In this document: positions 8,176 to 17,104 of the stretch, piece after piece | How the letters are laid out: every line of letters begins with the position of its first letter | Position numbering within the stretch: position 1 is the stretch's first letter | DNA from: an uncultured Thermoleophilia bacterium | GTDB lineage: Bacteria; Actinomycetota; Thermoleophilia; UBA2241 | Assembly (NCBI GenBank): GCA_903927755.1 | Contig: CAIYOD010000128.1 | Location: forward strand, 1 to 49,025 | Reading direction: 5' to 3' | DNA: 49,025 bases | Made by a program: the position numbers and the translations under genes | The notes under the pieces: model-generated | What the model was told of the DNA's origin: nothing | Seen by the model: only the letters and a program-made list of their open reading frames with translations | Databases searched by the model: none

Positions 8176-9444
8176 TCAGACGGTCGCGGCCTCGTCCTCC
8201 AACTCGAGCTCCTTCATCAGGTGGTGCGCCTTGCCGACCTTGGCCCAGACCTCGATCGGCAGGCCCCACAGCTCGATGAAGCCCTCGGCGGCCGTGTGCG
8301 AGAACTCGTCCTCGTCGGTGTAGGTGGCCAGCTTGTAGCTGTACAGCGAGAGGTCGCTCTTGCGGCCGTCGACCACGCAGCTGCCCTTGTGGAACTTGAG
8401 CCGCACGTCGCCGGTGACCCGCAGCTGGCTCTGGAAGAGGAATGCCTGGCAGGCCTCGGTGAGCGGGTCGAACCACTGGCCCTCGTAGATCATGTCGGCC
8501 AGCTTGCTCTCGATGGTCTTCTTGAAGTGCAGGAGGTCGCGCGTGAGCACGAGGTCCTCCATCGCCTGGTGCGCCCTGATGAGCGCCAGCGAGCCGGCGA
8601 CCTCGTAGACCTCGCGGCTCTTGATGCCCACGAGCCGGTTCTCGATCATGTCGACGCGGCCGAAACCGTGCGTGTTGCCGATGGCATCGATCTTCTCGAT
8701 GAGCTCGACCATGCCCATGGGCACGCCGTCGAGCGCGACGGGCTTGCCCTTCTCGAAGCTCACGACCACCGTCTGGGGCTCATCCGGAGCATCGTCCACC
8801 GACTTGACGAACTGGAAGGCGTCCTCCGGCGGCGCGACCCACGGGTCCTCGAGCACGCCGCACTCGTTGCTCCGGCCCCACATGTTCTCGTCGATGGAAT
8901 ATGGGCTCTTCTTGGTCAGGTTGACCGGGATGTCGTGCTCGGCCACGTAGTCGAGCAGCACCTCGCGGCTCGGCCAGTCGGCCTCACGCGCCGGGGCGAT
9001 GATCTTGAGGCTCGGGTCGAGCGCCCGCACGCCGATGTCGATGCGCACCTGGTCGTTGCCCTTGCCGGTGCAGCCGTGAGCGACGGCGACGGCGCCGTAC
9101 TTGTGCGCCGTCTCGACCAGCTTCTTGGCGATGAGCGGCCGGCCGATGGCGGTGCTCAGCGGGTACTTGTCCTCGTAGAGAGCGTTGGCCATGAGCGCCG
9201 GCAGGCAGTGGTGCTCGGCGAACTCTTCCTTGGCGTCGATGGCCTCTGCGGCGATGGCGCCGGCGGCCTCGGCCCGCGCCATGACGCCCGGGATGTCCTT
9301 GACGCGGCCGATGTCGACGAGGCAGCACACGACGTCGTAGCCGTACTTCTCCTTCAGCCACGGCACGAGAGCGGAGGTATCGAGACCGCCGGAATACGCG
9401 AGGACGATGGTGCCGTTGGGTGCTCCTGAGCTGGGAGTGGTCAC
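8176..9444 (-). CDS. argG: Argininosuccinate synthase
   Basis: This enzyme joins citrulline and aspartate with ATP to give argininosuccinate. The 422 residues carry the N-terminal ATP PP-loop AYSGGLDTS (16-24), the HGCTGKGNDQVR citrulline/aspartate-binding segment and the conserved SPYSIDENMWGRS block. It follows argR by 104 nt containing stem-loops and precedes argH. Citrulline must come from an ArgF encoded elsewhere. Confidence 0.97.
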   Translation of the reverse strand: MTTPSSGAPNGTIVLAYSGGLDTSALVPWLKEKYGYDVVCCLVDIGRVKDIPGVMARAEAAGAIAAEAIDAKEEFAEHHCLPALMANALYEDKYPLSTAIGRPLIAKKLVETAHKYGAVAVAHGCTGKGNDQVRIDIGVRALDPSLKIIAPAREADWPSREVLLDYVAEHDIPVNLTKKSPYSIDENMWGRSNECGVLEDPWVAPPEDAFQFVKSVDDAPDEPQTVVVSFEKGKPVALDGVPMGMVELIEKIDAIGNTHGFGRVDMIENRLVGIKSREVYEVAGSLALIRAHQAMEDLVLTRDLLHFKKTIESKLADMIYEGQWFDPLTEACQAFLFQSQLRVTGDVRLKFHKGSCVVDGRKSDLSLYSYKLATYTDEDEFSHTAAEGFIELWGLPIEVWAKVGKAHHLMKELELEDEAATV

Positions 9445-9502
9445 TGGATCTGCTCCTTAGAGTGAGGTGTACCGGGGCCGGCGCGGCGCAGCCGCTCGCC
9501 GG

Positions 9503-9549
9503 CTCTCGAGGACGAGAGTGGAGTGCGCGCGAGATCTTGCTTCTCGCGC
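9503..9549 (-). promoter_or_regulatory. Two stem-loops between argR and argG
   Basis: A perfect 8-bp stem (GCGCGAGA/TCTCGCGC, 7-nt loop; 9527-9549) begins at the argR stop codon, and a 6-bp CTCTCG/CGAGAG stem (9503-9518) follows toward argG. They could act as a weak terminator or as 3'-end stabiliser for argR mRNA. No promoter for argG alone was recognised here. Confidence 0.4.
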
Positions 9550-10025
9550 TAGGCCTCTCGGAGACGGTCGACGTAGCGCTTCATCTCTTGCGCCTTGTCG
9601 GACGTGTCCAGGATCACGACGAACGTATCGTCGCCGGCGAGGGTGCCGACGATGTCCGTGTGGTTGAGGTTGTCGATCTGGCGGGCGACGGTGGACGCCG
9701 TGCCGATCTCGCAGCGCACCACCAGCAACTGCTGGGAGACCGAGGTGGACCGCGCGAAGTCGCGGAGCACGTGGCGCGCGGCCTGCTCCGGGTCCTTGGG
9801 CCGCTCCCTGGAGCTCAGGACGTACTTGGCGCGACCGAGATGCGTGCGCACCTTCTGCAGGTCCAACTCGCGGATGTCGCGCGACACCGTCGCCTGGGTC
9901 ACCTCGCAGCCGAGGGCGCTGAGCGCGCTCACCAGCTCCCGCTGGGTGGCGATCTCCCGCTGCTGGACGACCGTCTGGATGAGCCGCTGACGTTCGGTCT
10001 TGCCCATCGGCGCACGCGCGTTCAT
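9549..10025 (-). CDS. argR: Arginine repressor ArgR
   Basis: This is the arginine-responsive DNA-binding repressor, hexameric in relatives. Of 158 residues, the N-terminal winged helix (TQRELVSALSALGCEVTQATVSRDI) recognises ARG boxes, and the C-terminal half has the arginine-binding GTLAGDDTFVVI motif. I chose the ATG at 10025 because GGAGGAG lies upstream at usable spacing; the ATG at 10007 has none. Its promoter overlaps two ArgR-like palindromes, which suggests autoregulation and control of the following argG and argH. Confidence 0.95.
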   Translation of the reverse strand: MNARAPMGKTERQRLIQTVVQQREIATQRELVSALSALGCEVTQATVSRDIRELDLQKVRTHLGRAKYVLSSRERPKDPEQAARHVLRDFARSTSVSQQLLVVRCEIGTASTVARQIDNLNHTDIVGTLAGDDTFVVILDTSDKAQEMKRYVDRLREA

Positions 10026-10094
10026 GAGCCCCGCATCTCCTCCGACCAGAGTCACCATCCGTATGCCGGACGGCGCACCCGCCCCACTTGAGGC

Positions 10095-10135
10095 ATGCAT
10101 AGAATACATCGAGGGGGCATCGACTATGCAAGCCG
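10095..10135 (-). promoter_or_regulatory. argR promoter overlapped by two ARG-box-like sites
   Basis: On the minus strand TTGCAT (10131-10126) and TATTCT (10106-10101), about 19 nt apart, make a promoter. It is covered by two palindromic sites: GCAT-N5-ATGC around 10117-10129 and an ATGCATAGAATACAT site around 10095-10109. These resemble actinobacterial ArgR half-sites (TGCATA/TATGCA), and the ATGCAAG half is also present at the argC promoter. ArgR binding is inferred. Confidence 0.65.
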
Positions 10136-10162
10136 GCCGGGCTGCGGAGGCGGTGGCCACGC

Positions 10163-11038
10163 TCACGCGGTCACCTTGGTGCCGCAGCCGGCGTCGGTCA
10201 TGATCTCGAGCAGCACGGCGTGCTCGACCCGGCCGTCGATGATGTGGGCGCTCGCCACGCCGGCCTCGAGCGCCTTGCGTACGGCGGCGACCTTGGGCAC
10301 CATCCCTCCGCCGATGCGGCCCGCGGCCTGCAGTGCGCCCAGATAGGCGAGGTCGCACTCGGAGACCGGGCTGACGTCCGCGCCCTGGTCCTCGTAGATG
10401 CCGTCGACGTCGGTGAGGAAGATGATCTTCTCGGCGTGCATCGCGGCGGCGATCTCTCCGGCGACGGTGTCGGCATTGACGTTGTAGGCCTCGCCGGCGC
10501 CGTCGGCCCCGACGCTCGCGACGACTGGGATGTTGGCCTCGGCGAGCAGGTCGAGGACGTCGGTGTTGACCTCGTCGACCTCGCCGACGAAGCCCAGGTC
10601 CACGTCGTTGCCGGCCGTGTCGGTGTGCTTCTTGGGCGACACGCGCAGCAGGCGGCCGTCCTCGCCGGAGATGCCGACAGCCGTGCCGCCGTGTCTGCTG
10701 ATGAGACCGACGATCTCTTTGTTGACCTTTCCGACGAGGACCATCTTGGCGACCTCCATGGTCGCCTCGTCCGTCACCCGGTGGCCGTCGACGAACTCGG
10801 GGACCATGCCGAGCTTCTTCATGTGGCGGCTGATCGCCGGGCCGCCGCCGTGCACCACGATCGGCTTCATGCCGACGAGGCGCAGGAGCACGACGTCCTC
10901 GGCGAACTGCTCCTGCAGTCGCGGCGAGGTCATCGCCGCGCCGCCGTACTTGAGCACGACGGTGGCTCCCCAGAAACGACGGATGTACGGCATCGCCTCG
11001 AGGAGGGTCTTGACGGTCTTCTGATGCCGTACGGTCAT
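10163..11038 (-). CDS. argB: Acetylglutamate kinase
   Basis: The second arginine-pathway enzyme phosphorylates N-acetylglutamate. The 291 residues of the amino-acid kinase fold show VVLKYGGAAM near the N-terminus, the VHGGGPAIS nucleotide/substrate loop and IIFLTDVDGIY. The N-terminal helix preceding VVLKYGG is the type seen in arginine-inhibited hexameric forms, so feedback inhibition is plausible. The ATG overlaps the argJ stop (ATGA), which implies translational coupling. argR follows after 137 nt, not argD. Confidence 0.96.
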   Translation of the reverse strand: MTVRHQKTVKTLLEAMPYIRRFWGATVVLKYGGAAMTSPRLQEQFAEDVVLLRLVGMKPIVVHGGGPAISRHMKKLGMVPEFVDGHRVTDEATMEVAKMVLVGKVNKEIVGLISRHGGTAVGISGEDGRLLRVSPKKHTDTAGNDVDLGFVGEVDEVNTDVLDLLAEANIPVVASVGADGAGEAYNVNADTVAGEIAAAMHAEKIIFLTDVDGIYEDQGADVSPVSECDLAYLGALQAAGRIGGGMVPKVAAVRKALEAGVASAHIIDGRVEHAVLLEIMTDAGCGTKVTA

Positions 11039-12294
11039 GTCGAGTACTCCGCGTTCAGGGTGACGTAGTCGTGCGTGAGGTCGCTGAAGTAGATCGTGGC
11101 CTCCGCACCCGGGCCGTTGAGCGCCACGGTCAGGTCGATCTCGGGCTGATGCATGATCTCGGCGAGCCGGCCCTGCTGGGCTTCGCCCAGCGCCGCCGGC
11201 TGCCCCTTCTCCACGATCACGACGTCTTCGTAGGAAATGCACGCCGGCAGGTGCTCGTGGCCGTCGCGCCCGAGCGCCTGGCCGAGGGCCTGCATGATGC
11301 GCCCCCAGTTGGGGTCGCGGCCGTAGAACGCCGTCTTCACGAGCGGCGAATTGGCGACGGCGCGGGCCACAGCCTCCGCGCGGCCCTCGTCCTTCGCCCC
11401 GGTGATGGTGAGCTTCATCGTGCGCGTGGAACCCTCACCGTCGGCGACGATGGACAGGGCGAGCGCGAGGAGCGCGGCATCGAGCGCCTGGCCGAGCCGC
11501 GCCAGCCCCTCTTCCCCGGGCTTCACGCCCGAGGCGCCGTTGCAGAGACCGAGGACGGTGTCGTTGGTCGACTCCTGCCCGTCCACGGTGATGCGGTTGA
11601 AGGACGCGTCGACGGCGCCGTGGAGCAGCTCCGTCCACACGGCGCCGTCCACGACCGCGTCGCAGGTCACGAAGCAGAGCATGGTCGCCATGTTGGGGCT
11701 GATCATGCCGCAGCCCTTGGCGGCGAATCCGAGCTTGACCTTGCCCTCGGGCATGACTACTTCGAGCGCGCCCTTCTTGGCGTGCTTGTCCGTGGTGCGG
11801 ATGGCGGCGGAGAAGTGCTCCGACGCTTTAGCGTCGCCGCCGGCGGGCAGCGCGGCCGCTGCAGCCCCGATGCCGGGCTCGATCTTCTCCATCGGGAGAT
11901 GGACCCCGATGAGTCCGGTGGAGCACACGGCCACCTGCTCGACGGGGAGCCGCAGGTGGTTGGCGGTGAGCAGTCGCATGCGGGCGGCGTCCGCAAGCCC
12001 CTGTTTGCCGGTGCAGGCGTTGGCGTTCCCGGCGTTGACGACGACGGCCCGCAGATGGCCGCAGTCGCTGGTCTCCCGGGTGAGCCGGACCGGCGCGGCG
12101 GCGGCGGCATTGCTCGTGAACGTCGCCGCCGAGACGGCCGGCTGCTCGCTGAGCACGAGGCCGAGGTCGAGCTTGCCCCGCTTCTTGACGCCGCTGGCCA
12201 CGCCGGCGGCCAGGAACCCCTTCGGGGCGGTCAGGCCGCCGCCGACGGACCTGGCGTGCTGGGGGAGCGGGGCGAACCTGCTGATCGGCAGCAT
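11035..12294 (-). CDS. argJ: Glutamate N-acetyltransferase / amino-acid acetyltransferase
   Basis: ArgJ recycles the acetyl group from acetylornithine to glutamate, and in bifunctional forms also makes acetylglutamate from acetyl-CoA. The 419-residue precursor has the self-cleavage motif KGCGMISPNMATML (193-206). Thr204 is the expected N-terminal nucleophile of the beta chain after autoproteolysis. An ornithine acetyltransferase here means no ArgE or ArgA is needed for the cyclic pathway. The ATG begins one base after the argC stop and the gene overlaps argB by 4 nt. Confidence 0.96.
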   Translation of the reverse strand: MLPISRFAPLPQHARSVGGGLTAPKGFLAAGVASGVKKRGKLDLGLVLSEQPAVSAATFTSNAAAAAPVRLTRETSDCGHLRAVVVNAGNANACTGKQGLADAARMRLLTANHLRLPVEQVAVCSTGLIGVHLPMEKIEPGIGAAAAALPAGGDAKASEHFSAAIRTTDKHAKKGALEVVMPEGKVKLGFAAKGCGMISPNMATMLCFVTCDAVVDGAVWTELLHGAVDASFNRITVDGQESTNDTVLGLCNGASGVKPGEEGLARLGQALDAALLALALSIVADGEGSTRTMKLTITGAKDEGRAEAVARAVANSPLVKTAFYGRDPNWGRIMQALGQALGRDGHEHLPACISYEDVVIVEKGQPAALGEAQQGRLAEIMHQPEIDLTVALNGPGAEATIYFSDLTHDYVTLNAEYST

Positions 12295-12295
12295 G

Positions 12296-13438
12296 TCAGA
12301 CCAGCCCTTCGTGCTCGGGCAGACCGAGCATGACGTTCATGTTCTGCACGGCCTGGCCGGAGGCGCCCTTCATCAGGTTGTCGATCACGCTGATGACGAC
12401 GATCCGGCCGGCCCGCGCGTCCACGTGCGGGAAGATGCGGCAGTAGTTGGTGCCGGCGACATCCTTGAGCGCCGGCGGCGCATCCGCGACCTCGACGAAG
12501 GTCTCGCCGGCGTAGAACTGCTCGTAGAGCGCCATGAGATCGCCCTGGGTCGGCAGCGGCCAGGTGGCCGGCTTGACGTAGATGGTCTCGCTGATGCCCC
12601 GCTGCAGCGGCACCAGGTGCGGGACGAAGGTGAGCGAGGGGGCCGGGCCGGCGCCGGGCGCCGCGCCGAGGGCGCTCGGCGCCGAGCCGTAACCCCCCTT
12701 GGCCGTGACAGAGGCGAGCCCGGCGGCGATCTCCGGATAGTGCCGGTGCGAGCCGACGCCGTAGGCGACGAGGTCCGAGTCGACGCTGCAGAAGTGCGTG
12801 GTCGCCTTCGGCGACTTGCCGGCGCCGCTCACCCCGGACTTGGCGTCGATGATCACGTCGGCGAGCCCGAACTGCTTGAGCGGCGCGAGCGCGAGCAGCG
12901 CCGCCGTCGGGTAGCAGCCGGGGTTGGCCACGAGGTCGGCGCCGGCCACCTCGTCGCGGTGCAGCTCGGTGAGGCCGTAGACGCCGGGGAGCAGCTCCGG
13001 ATGCGGGTGCTCCCCGTACCACTCGTTGTAGGTCGCAGCGTCGAGCCGGAAGTCGGCGGAGAGGTCGATCACCTTGACGCCGTCGTCGAGCAGCTTCCTG
13101 GCGATCGGCGCCGCGTCGCCGTGCGGCGTGCAGAGGAAGGCCACGTCGACGCCGCCCAGGTCGGCCTGGCTGCAGAACGCGAGGTCGCTGCGCAGGCGCG
13201 GCAGATGCTGTTGCATCGGCTCGCCGGCGAAGGTCTCGGAACTGACGGCGGCCAGCTTCACGGACGGGTGCCCCAGGAGCAGCTCCGCCAGGAGCGCGCC
13301 GGTGTAGCCGCTGCCGCCGACGATGCCGGCGCTGGCCACGCAGGGGTCGGCGCCGGCCACGGGCGCGTCGGCTTCGGTCGCGTGAGCGGGGGCTTGGGCT
13401 GTGGCTATCGGGACTTGCATGCAGGACGCAGATGTCAT
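12296..13438 (-). CDS. argC: N-acetyl-gamma-glutamyl-phosphate reductase
   Basis: This NADPH enzyme reduces acetylglutamyl phosphate to the semialdehyde. Motifs are the nucleotide loop AGIVGGSGYTG, the catalytic-Cys segment ANPGCYPTA and the substrate-binding SHRHYPEI. The protein has about 36 residues before the Rossmann loop, where most ArgC proteins have only a few. The ATG at 13438 has GGAG 6 nt upstream and is kept as the start; an internal GTG just before the loop lacks a ribosome binding site. It leads the argCJB unit and has its own promoter and a ~230-nt leader. Confidence 0.94.
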   Translation of the reverse strand: MTSASCMQVPIATAQAPAHATEADAPVAGADPCVASAGIVGGSGYTGALLAELLLGHPSVKLAAVSSETFAGEPMQQHLPRLRSDLAFCSQADLGGVDVAFLCTPHGDAAPIARKLLDDGVKVIDLSADFRLDAATYNEWYGEHPHPELLPGVYGLTELHRDEVAGADLVANPGCYPTAALLALAPLKQFGLADVIIDAKSGVSGAGKSPKATTHFCSVDSDLVAYGVGSHRHYPEIAAGLASVTAKGGYGSAPSALGAAPGAGPAPSLTFVPHLVPLQRGISETIYVKPATWPLPTQGDLMALYEQFYAGETFVEVADAPPALKDVAGTNYCRIFPHVDARAGRIVVISVIDNLMKGASGQAVQNMNVMLGLPEHEGLV

Positions 13439-13540
13439 CAGGCACTCCGGGTGCACGTCGAGGGACGCGGGCAGGGCTGGTGGTCGCCGGCGGAGAGCGT
13501 GAGGCGTGTCTGCGAGAGCGGTCTAGCTGCGTGAGCTAGA
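13439..13540 (-). promoter_or_regulatory. argC leader, proximal part with stop-codon hairpin
   Basis: A perfect 7-bp hairpin (TCTAGCT/AGCTAGA, 5-nt loop; 13522-13540) contains the stop codon of the Arg-rich leader ORF. A second perfect 7-bp hairpin (GCCCGCG/CGCGGGC; 13611-13628) lies inside that ORF. The remaining ~80 nt to argC show no gene. Attenuation is a hypothesis. Confidence 0.4.
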
Positions 13541-13664
13541 GCAGACGCAAACGCCCGCCGTCCGGCGCGCGTCGTGCACGTCGGGCTCGGAGGGCGGCGC
13601 AGCGCCGGAAGCCCGCGGTAGCGCGGGCGTTGGTGGCGAACCGGATGGTCGTGGCGCTGCTCAT
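13536..13664 (-). CDS. Candidate arginine-rich leader peptide upstream of argC
   Basis: A 42-codon ORF has its ATG about 4 nt after the predicted start site of the argC promoter, so it would be translated from a nearly leaderless 5' end. Eleven of its 42 residues are Arg, including the pairs at 20-21, 28-29 and 31-32. Its TAG stop falls in a hairpin 98 nt before argC. This is the arrangement expected of an arginine-sensing leader peptide. Arg-rich frames are common at this G+C, so composition alone is weak evidence; the position is the stronger point. Confidence 0.4.
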   Translation of the reverse strand: MSSATTIRFATNARATAGFRRCAALRARRARRAPDGGRLRLL

Positions 13665-13673
13665 CGTCGGGGG

Positions 13674-13702
13674 ACTATACAGGAGGGACGGGAAGCATGC
13701 AA
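13674..13702 (-). promoter_or_regulatory. argC promoter
   Basis: TTGCAT (13702-13697), a 17-nt spacer and TATAGT (13679-13674) form a good promoter directed at argC. The -35 lies in a GCATGCAAG half-site, and a GGTGCAACTTATGCGG element is ~20 nt upstream. Both resemble the sites at the argR promoter, so ArgR control is likely. The SDR stop is 72 nt upstream of the -35. Confidence 0.75.
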
Positions 13703-13773
13703 GACGCGGCCTCACACGGTGCAACTTATGCGGTGTCACACAGTCGACCGGAACAGTGCGGGCCGACCGGCGC

Positions 13774-14565
13774 CTACGCCAGCGAGATGTAGCCGACGTC
13801 CACGGCGCTGCTGCCGCCGTCGGCGACCAGCATCGTGCCGGTGACGAACGACGCGTCGTCTGAGGCCAGGAAGCGGGCGCAACGGGCGATCTCGACGGGC
13901 TCCGCCATGCGCCCGAGGGGGAGATAGCGGGTGGCGTGCGCGAGGGCCTCTTCGAGCGTGATGTCCTTCGCGCTCGCGATCGCGCGCATCTCTTCTCTGC
14001 TCATCGGGGTGAGTATCCAGCCGGGCGCCAGCGTGTTGACGCGGATGCCTTGGGGGCCGTAGTCGATCGCCATCGACCGGGTGAGCCCCGCGACGGCCGA
14101 CTTGCTGGCGACGTACGCGGCCATGTCGCCGGGGGCCACCAGGGCCGCCAGCGAGCTCACGTTGACGATGCTGCCGCCGGAACCCCTGAGCATGGCGGGG
14201 ATGGCCGCACGCGCGGCCTGCATGATGGCATCGAGGTTCGCGTCCATGACCTCACGCCACTCCTCCGGCCTCATCGCGGTCACGCTGCCCTCCCGCATGA
14301 TCCCGGCACAGGAGACGAGCACGTCCAGGCGACCGAACGCGGCAGCGGTCGCCTGGACGGCCCTCTCGCAGTCTCCCGGGCTCGACGCATCTCCCGGCAC
14401 GGCGAGCCCACCGATCTCGGCGGCGACGCGCTGCAGCGGCTCGGGCCTGCGACCCATCACGGCGACGGAGGCGCCGTCCTCGGCGAACAGCCGCGCGCAG
14501 GCCTCGCCGACTCCGGATCCGCCGCCCGTGATGAGAGCGACCTTCCCTTGGAGGGTCCCGGTCAT
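13774..14565 (-). CDS. SDR-family oxidoreductase
   Basis: A classical short-chain dehydrogenase/reductase of 263 residues. It has the TGGGSGVG cofactor loop near residue 14, the SCAGIM turn, the catalytic Ser in NVSSLAAL and YVASK as the YxxxK pair. The PGW.LTPM loop and C-terminal DGGSSAV are typical. An Arg pair after the second strand (GRRPEP) suggests NADP(H). The substrate is not readable. It starts 18 nt after pheT with GGGAGA upstream, so it is probably the last gene of the infC-pheT transcript rather than an arg gene. Confidence 0.9.
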   Translation of the reverse strand: MTGTLQGKVALITGGGSGVGEACARLFAEDGASVAVMGRRPEPLQRVAAEIGGLAVPGDASSPGDCERAVQATAAAFGRLDVLVSCAGIMREGSVTAMRPEEWREVMDANLDAIMQAARAAIPAMLRGSGGSIVNVSSLAALVAPGDMAAYVASKSAVAGLTRSMAIDYGPQGIRVNTLAPGWILTPMSREEMRAIASAKDITLEEALAHATRYLPLGRMAEPVEIARCARFLASDDASFVTGTMLVADGGSSAVDVGYISLA

Positions 14566-14583
14566 GGAGGTCTCCCTTCTCTC

Positions 14584-17091
14584 CTACCGCAACTCGGCCT
14601 CGAACTCCCGCTCCAGCGCCTTGAGGACCTTGGCGCGCACGCCGGCGATGTCCTTCTCGTTGAGAGTGCGGTCCGGCGCGCGCATGACGACGCGGAGCGC
14701 CAGCGAGCGCTTGTCCGCCGGCACCTGATCGCCCTCGTACACGTCGAAGACGCGCACGCTGCGGACGAGCTTGCCCCCGGCGCGGCGGGCCTGCTCCACG
14801 ACGGCCGCCGCCGAAGCGTCGCGAGCGACGATGACGGCGAGGTCCTGCGAGGCCGGCGGGTACGTGCCGAGATCTTCGAACGCCGTCGTCCGCATCGCCG
14901 CCTCTGCGAAGCGGCCGTTGACCGAGGCCACGTAGACGGCGACGTCATCGAGACCGTACGCGGCGGCGACGTCCGGGCGCAGCTGCCCGAGCACGCCCGT
15001 CCCCCCTACGCCCTTGACGCCGACGAGGGCGGTCTTGCCGGGGTGGAGATACGGGAAGTGCTCGGCCTGGTCGCCGAGCGGTCCGTACTCGCCCTGCAGG
15101 CCGACCGACGCGAGCAGCGCTTCGACGCAGCCCTTGAGCGTGGAGAAGTCGGTCGGACGGCCGCCGCCGGTCCAGTTCTCGGCCTCCAGGGGACCCGAGA
15201 GGACGATGCTCACCACCTCCGGCTCGCGTGGGAGCACGGCGCCGGGCTCGGCCGCGTGCGCCGGCGCCGGCACGGGCTCGTCCCACAGGTACACCTTGCC
15301 GATCTCGAACAGGTTCGGCGGGTCGTTCAGCCGGTCGAGGTTGTCGCGCACCGCCTTGAGCAGGCCGGGCAGCAGCATGGTGCGCAGTACCGACTGCTCG
15401 ACGCTCATCGGGTTGGAGAGCTTGACCGGGTCGAGGCGAACGTCTCCCTCGGGCAGCCCGAGCGGGGTGACGGCGTCGGGAGCGATGAACGAGTAGGTGA
15501 TCGCCTCGTCGAGGCCGCAGGCGGCCAGGGCGCGCCGGACGGCGCGCCTCACCTTCTGCGGCTTGGTCAGCCCGCCGGCGGTGGTGTGTCGCGGCAGCGA
15601 CTCGGGCGCCATGCCGTAGCCGGCGATGCGCCCGACCTCCTCGATGAGGTCCACTTCGCGGACCAGGTCCGGCCGGAACGTCGCCGGCGTGACCGTCCAC
15701 TCATCGGTGTCATCGGCGGTACGCGCGCCCACCGGCTCGCCGGCCTCGGCGACCTCGCACTCGAGGCGGCGGAGGATGCCGGCCTGCTCGGCGGCCGGGA
15801 TCTCGTAGCCGAGCAGCGCGTTCGCCTTGCCCGGACGGAAGCCGAGCCCCACGCGCGCGGGCGGCACGCCGCCTGCGTCGACCATGCCGGGCGCCACCGT
15901 GCCGCTGCAGAGCTCGGCGAACAGCCGGTCGGCGAAGTCGAGCCCTCCGGGCGCCAGGTTGGCGTCGAGGCCCTTCTCGAAACGATTGCTGGCCTCGCTG
16001 CGGATGCCGGTGTGCAACTCCGTGCGCAGAATGCTCGGGCCGGCGAAATTGGCTGCCTCGAGCACGATGTCGGTGGTGTGCTCGTCGATCTCGGCGTCGA
16101 CGCTGCCGAACACGCCGGCGATGACGAGCGCGCGCTCCACGTCGGCGATGACGAGCATCTGCTCGTCCAGCGTGCGTTCGACGCCGTCCAGCGTGACGAT
16201 CTTCTCGCCGGCGGCGGCGCGGCGGGCGATCAGCTTGCCGCCGCTGATCTTGGCGGCGTCGAACGCGTGCAGCGGCTGGCCCCAGCCGAGCATCACGTAG
16301 TTGGTGACGTCGACGACGTTGTTGATGGGGCGCATGCCGGCGTGCGTGAGGCGGGCCTTGAGCCACGCCGGCGACTCGCCGATGGTGACGCCGCGGATGA
16401 CGGTGGCGACGTATCGCGGGCAGAGGTCGGGGTCGGCGATCTCGACCGCGATCGTCTCGGCGGCGGGAGCGCCGCCGAACGCCGCCGGAGCGGCGATGGG
16501 CGGCGGCGCCAGCTCCAGGCGGGCCGCCGCCGCGACCGCCCGGGCGATGCCGTAGATGCTGAAGCAGTCCGGCCGGTTGGACGTCAGCTCGAGCTCGAGC
16601 ACGGCCTCGCTGACCGGCAGGTAGTCCTGCAGCGGCGCGCCGATGATCCACTCGTCCGGCAGCACGGCGATGCCGGGGCTCTTCTCTTCGTAGCCGAGCT
16701 CCTGCTCGCTCATCATCATGCCGTCGCTCTCGACGCCGCGCAGATTGGCTTTCTTCAGCTTGAGGCCGTTCTCGAGCACGGCGCCGCTGAGCGAGACGGC
16801 GACGGTGTCTCCGGCCGCGAAGTTGCTGGCGCCACAGACGATCTGCCGCACGCCACCGTTGGTCTCCCCCACCTCCACGGTGCAGACGCTGAGCTTGTCG
16901 GCGTTGGGGTGCTGCTCTTTGGTGAGGACCTTGCCGACCACGAAGCGACCCAGGTTCTCGGGGCCCGCAGGTGCGCCGACCCAGTCGATGCCCTCCACCT
17001 CGGTGCCCGACATGGTGAGGACCTCAGCGAGCTCCTCGACCGTGCCGTGCCAGGCGACGTATTCCTTGATCCAGCTGAATGGGACTCTCAT
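14584..17091 (-). CDS. pheT: Phenylalanyl-tRNA synthetase beta subunit
   Basis: Beta chain of the (alpha-beta)2 synthetase for tRNA-Phe. The 835 residues show the expected order: MRVPFSWIKEYV start, EMAP-like OB tRNA-binding domain (about 40-150), B3/B4 editing region, B5 domain, the catalytic-like domain and a C-terminal ferredoxin-fold anticodon-binding domain ending near EREFEAELR. The ATG at 17091 has GAGGAGG 8 nt upstream and matches the family N-terminus; the longer upstream frame is pheS shadow. It begins 13 nt after pheS. Confidence 0.97.
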   Translation of the reverse strand: MRVPFSWIKEYVAWHGTVEELAEVLTMSGTEVEGIDWVGAPAGPENLGRFVVGKVLTKEQHPNADKLSVCTVEVGETNGGVRQIVCGASNFAAGDTVAVSLSGAVLENGLKLKKANLRGVESDGMMMSEQELGYEEKSPGIAVLPDEWIIGAPLQDYLPVSEAVLELELTSNRPDCFSIYGIARAVAAAARLELAPPPIAAPAAFGGAPAAETIAVEIADPDLCPRYVATVIRGVTIGESPAWLKARLTHAGMRPINNVVDVTNYVMLGWGQPLHAFDAAKISGGKLIARRAAAGEKIVTLDGVERTLDEQMLVIADVERALVIAGVFGSVDAEIDEHTTDIVLEAANFAGPSILRTELHTGIRSEASNRFEKGLDANLAPGGLDFADRLFAELCSGTVAPGMVDAGGVPPARVGLGFRPGKANALLGYEIPAAEQAGILRRLECEVAEAGEPVGARTADDTDEWTVTPATFRPDLVREVDLIEEVGRIAGYGMAPESLPRHTTAGGLTKPQKVRRAVRRALAACGLDEAITYSFIAPDAVTPLGLPEGDVRLDPVKLSNPMSVEQSVLRTMLLPGLLKAVRDNLDRLNDPPNLFEIGKVYLWDEPVPAPAHAAEPGAVLPREPEVVSIVLSGPLEAENWTGGGRPTDFSTLKGCVEALLASVGLQGEYGPLGDQAEHFPYLHPGKTALVGVKGVGGTGVLGQLRPDVAAAYGLDDVAVYVASVNGRFAEAAMRTTAFEDLGTYPPASQDLAVIVARDASAAAVVEQARRAGGKLVRSVRVFDVYEGDQVPADKRSLALRVVMRAPDRTLNEKDIAGVRAKVLKALEREFEAELR

Positions 17092-17104
17092 CGTGACCGC
17101 CTCC

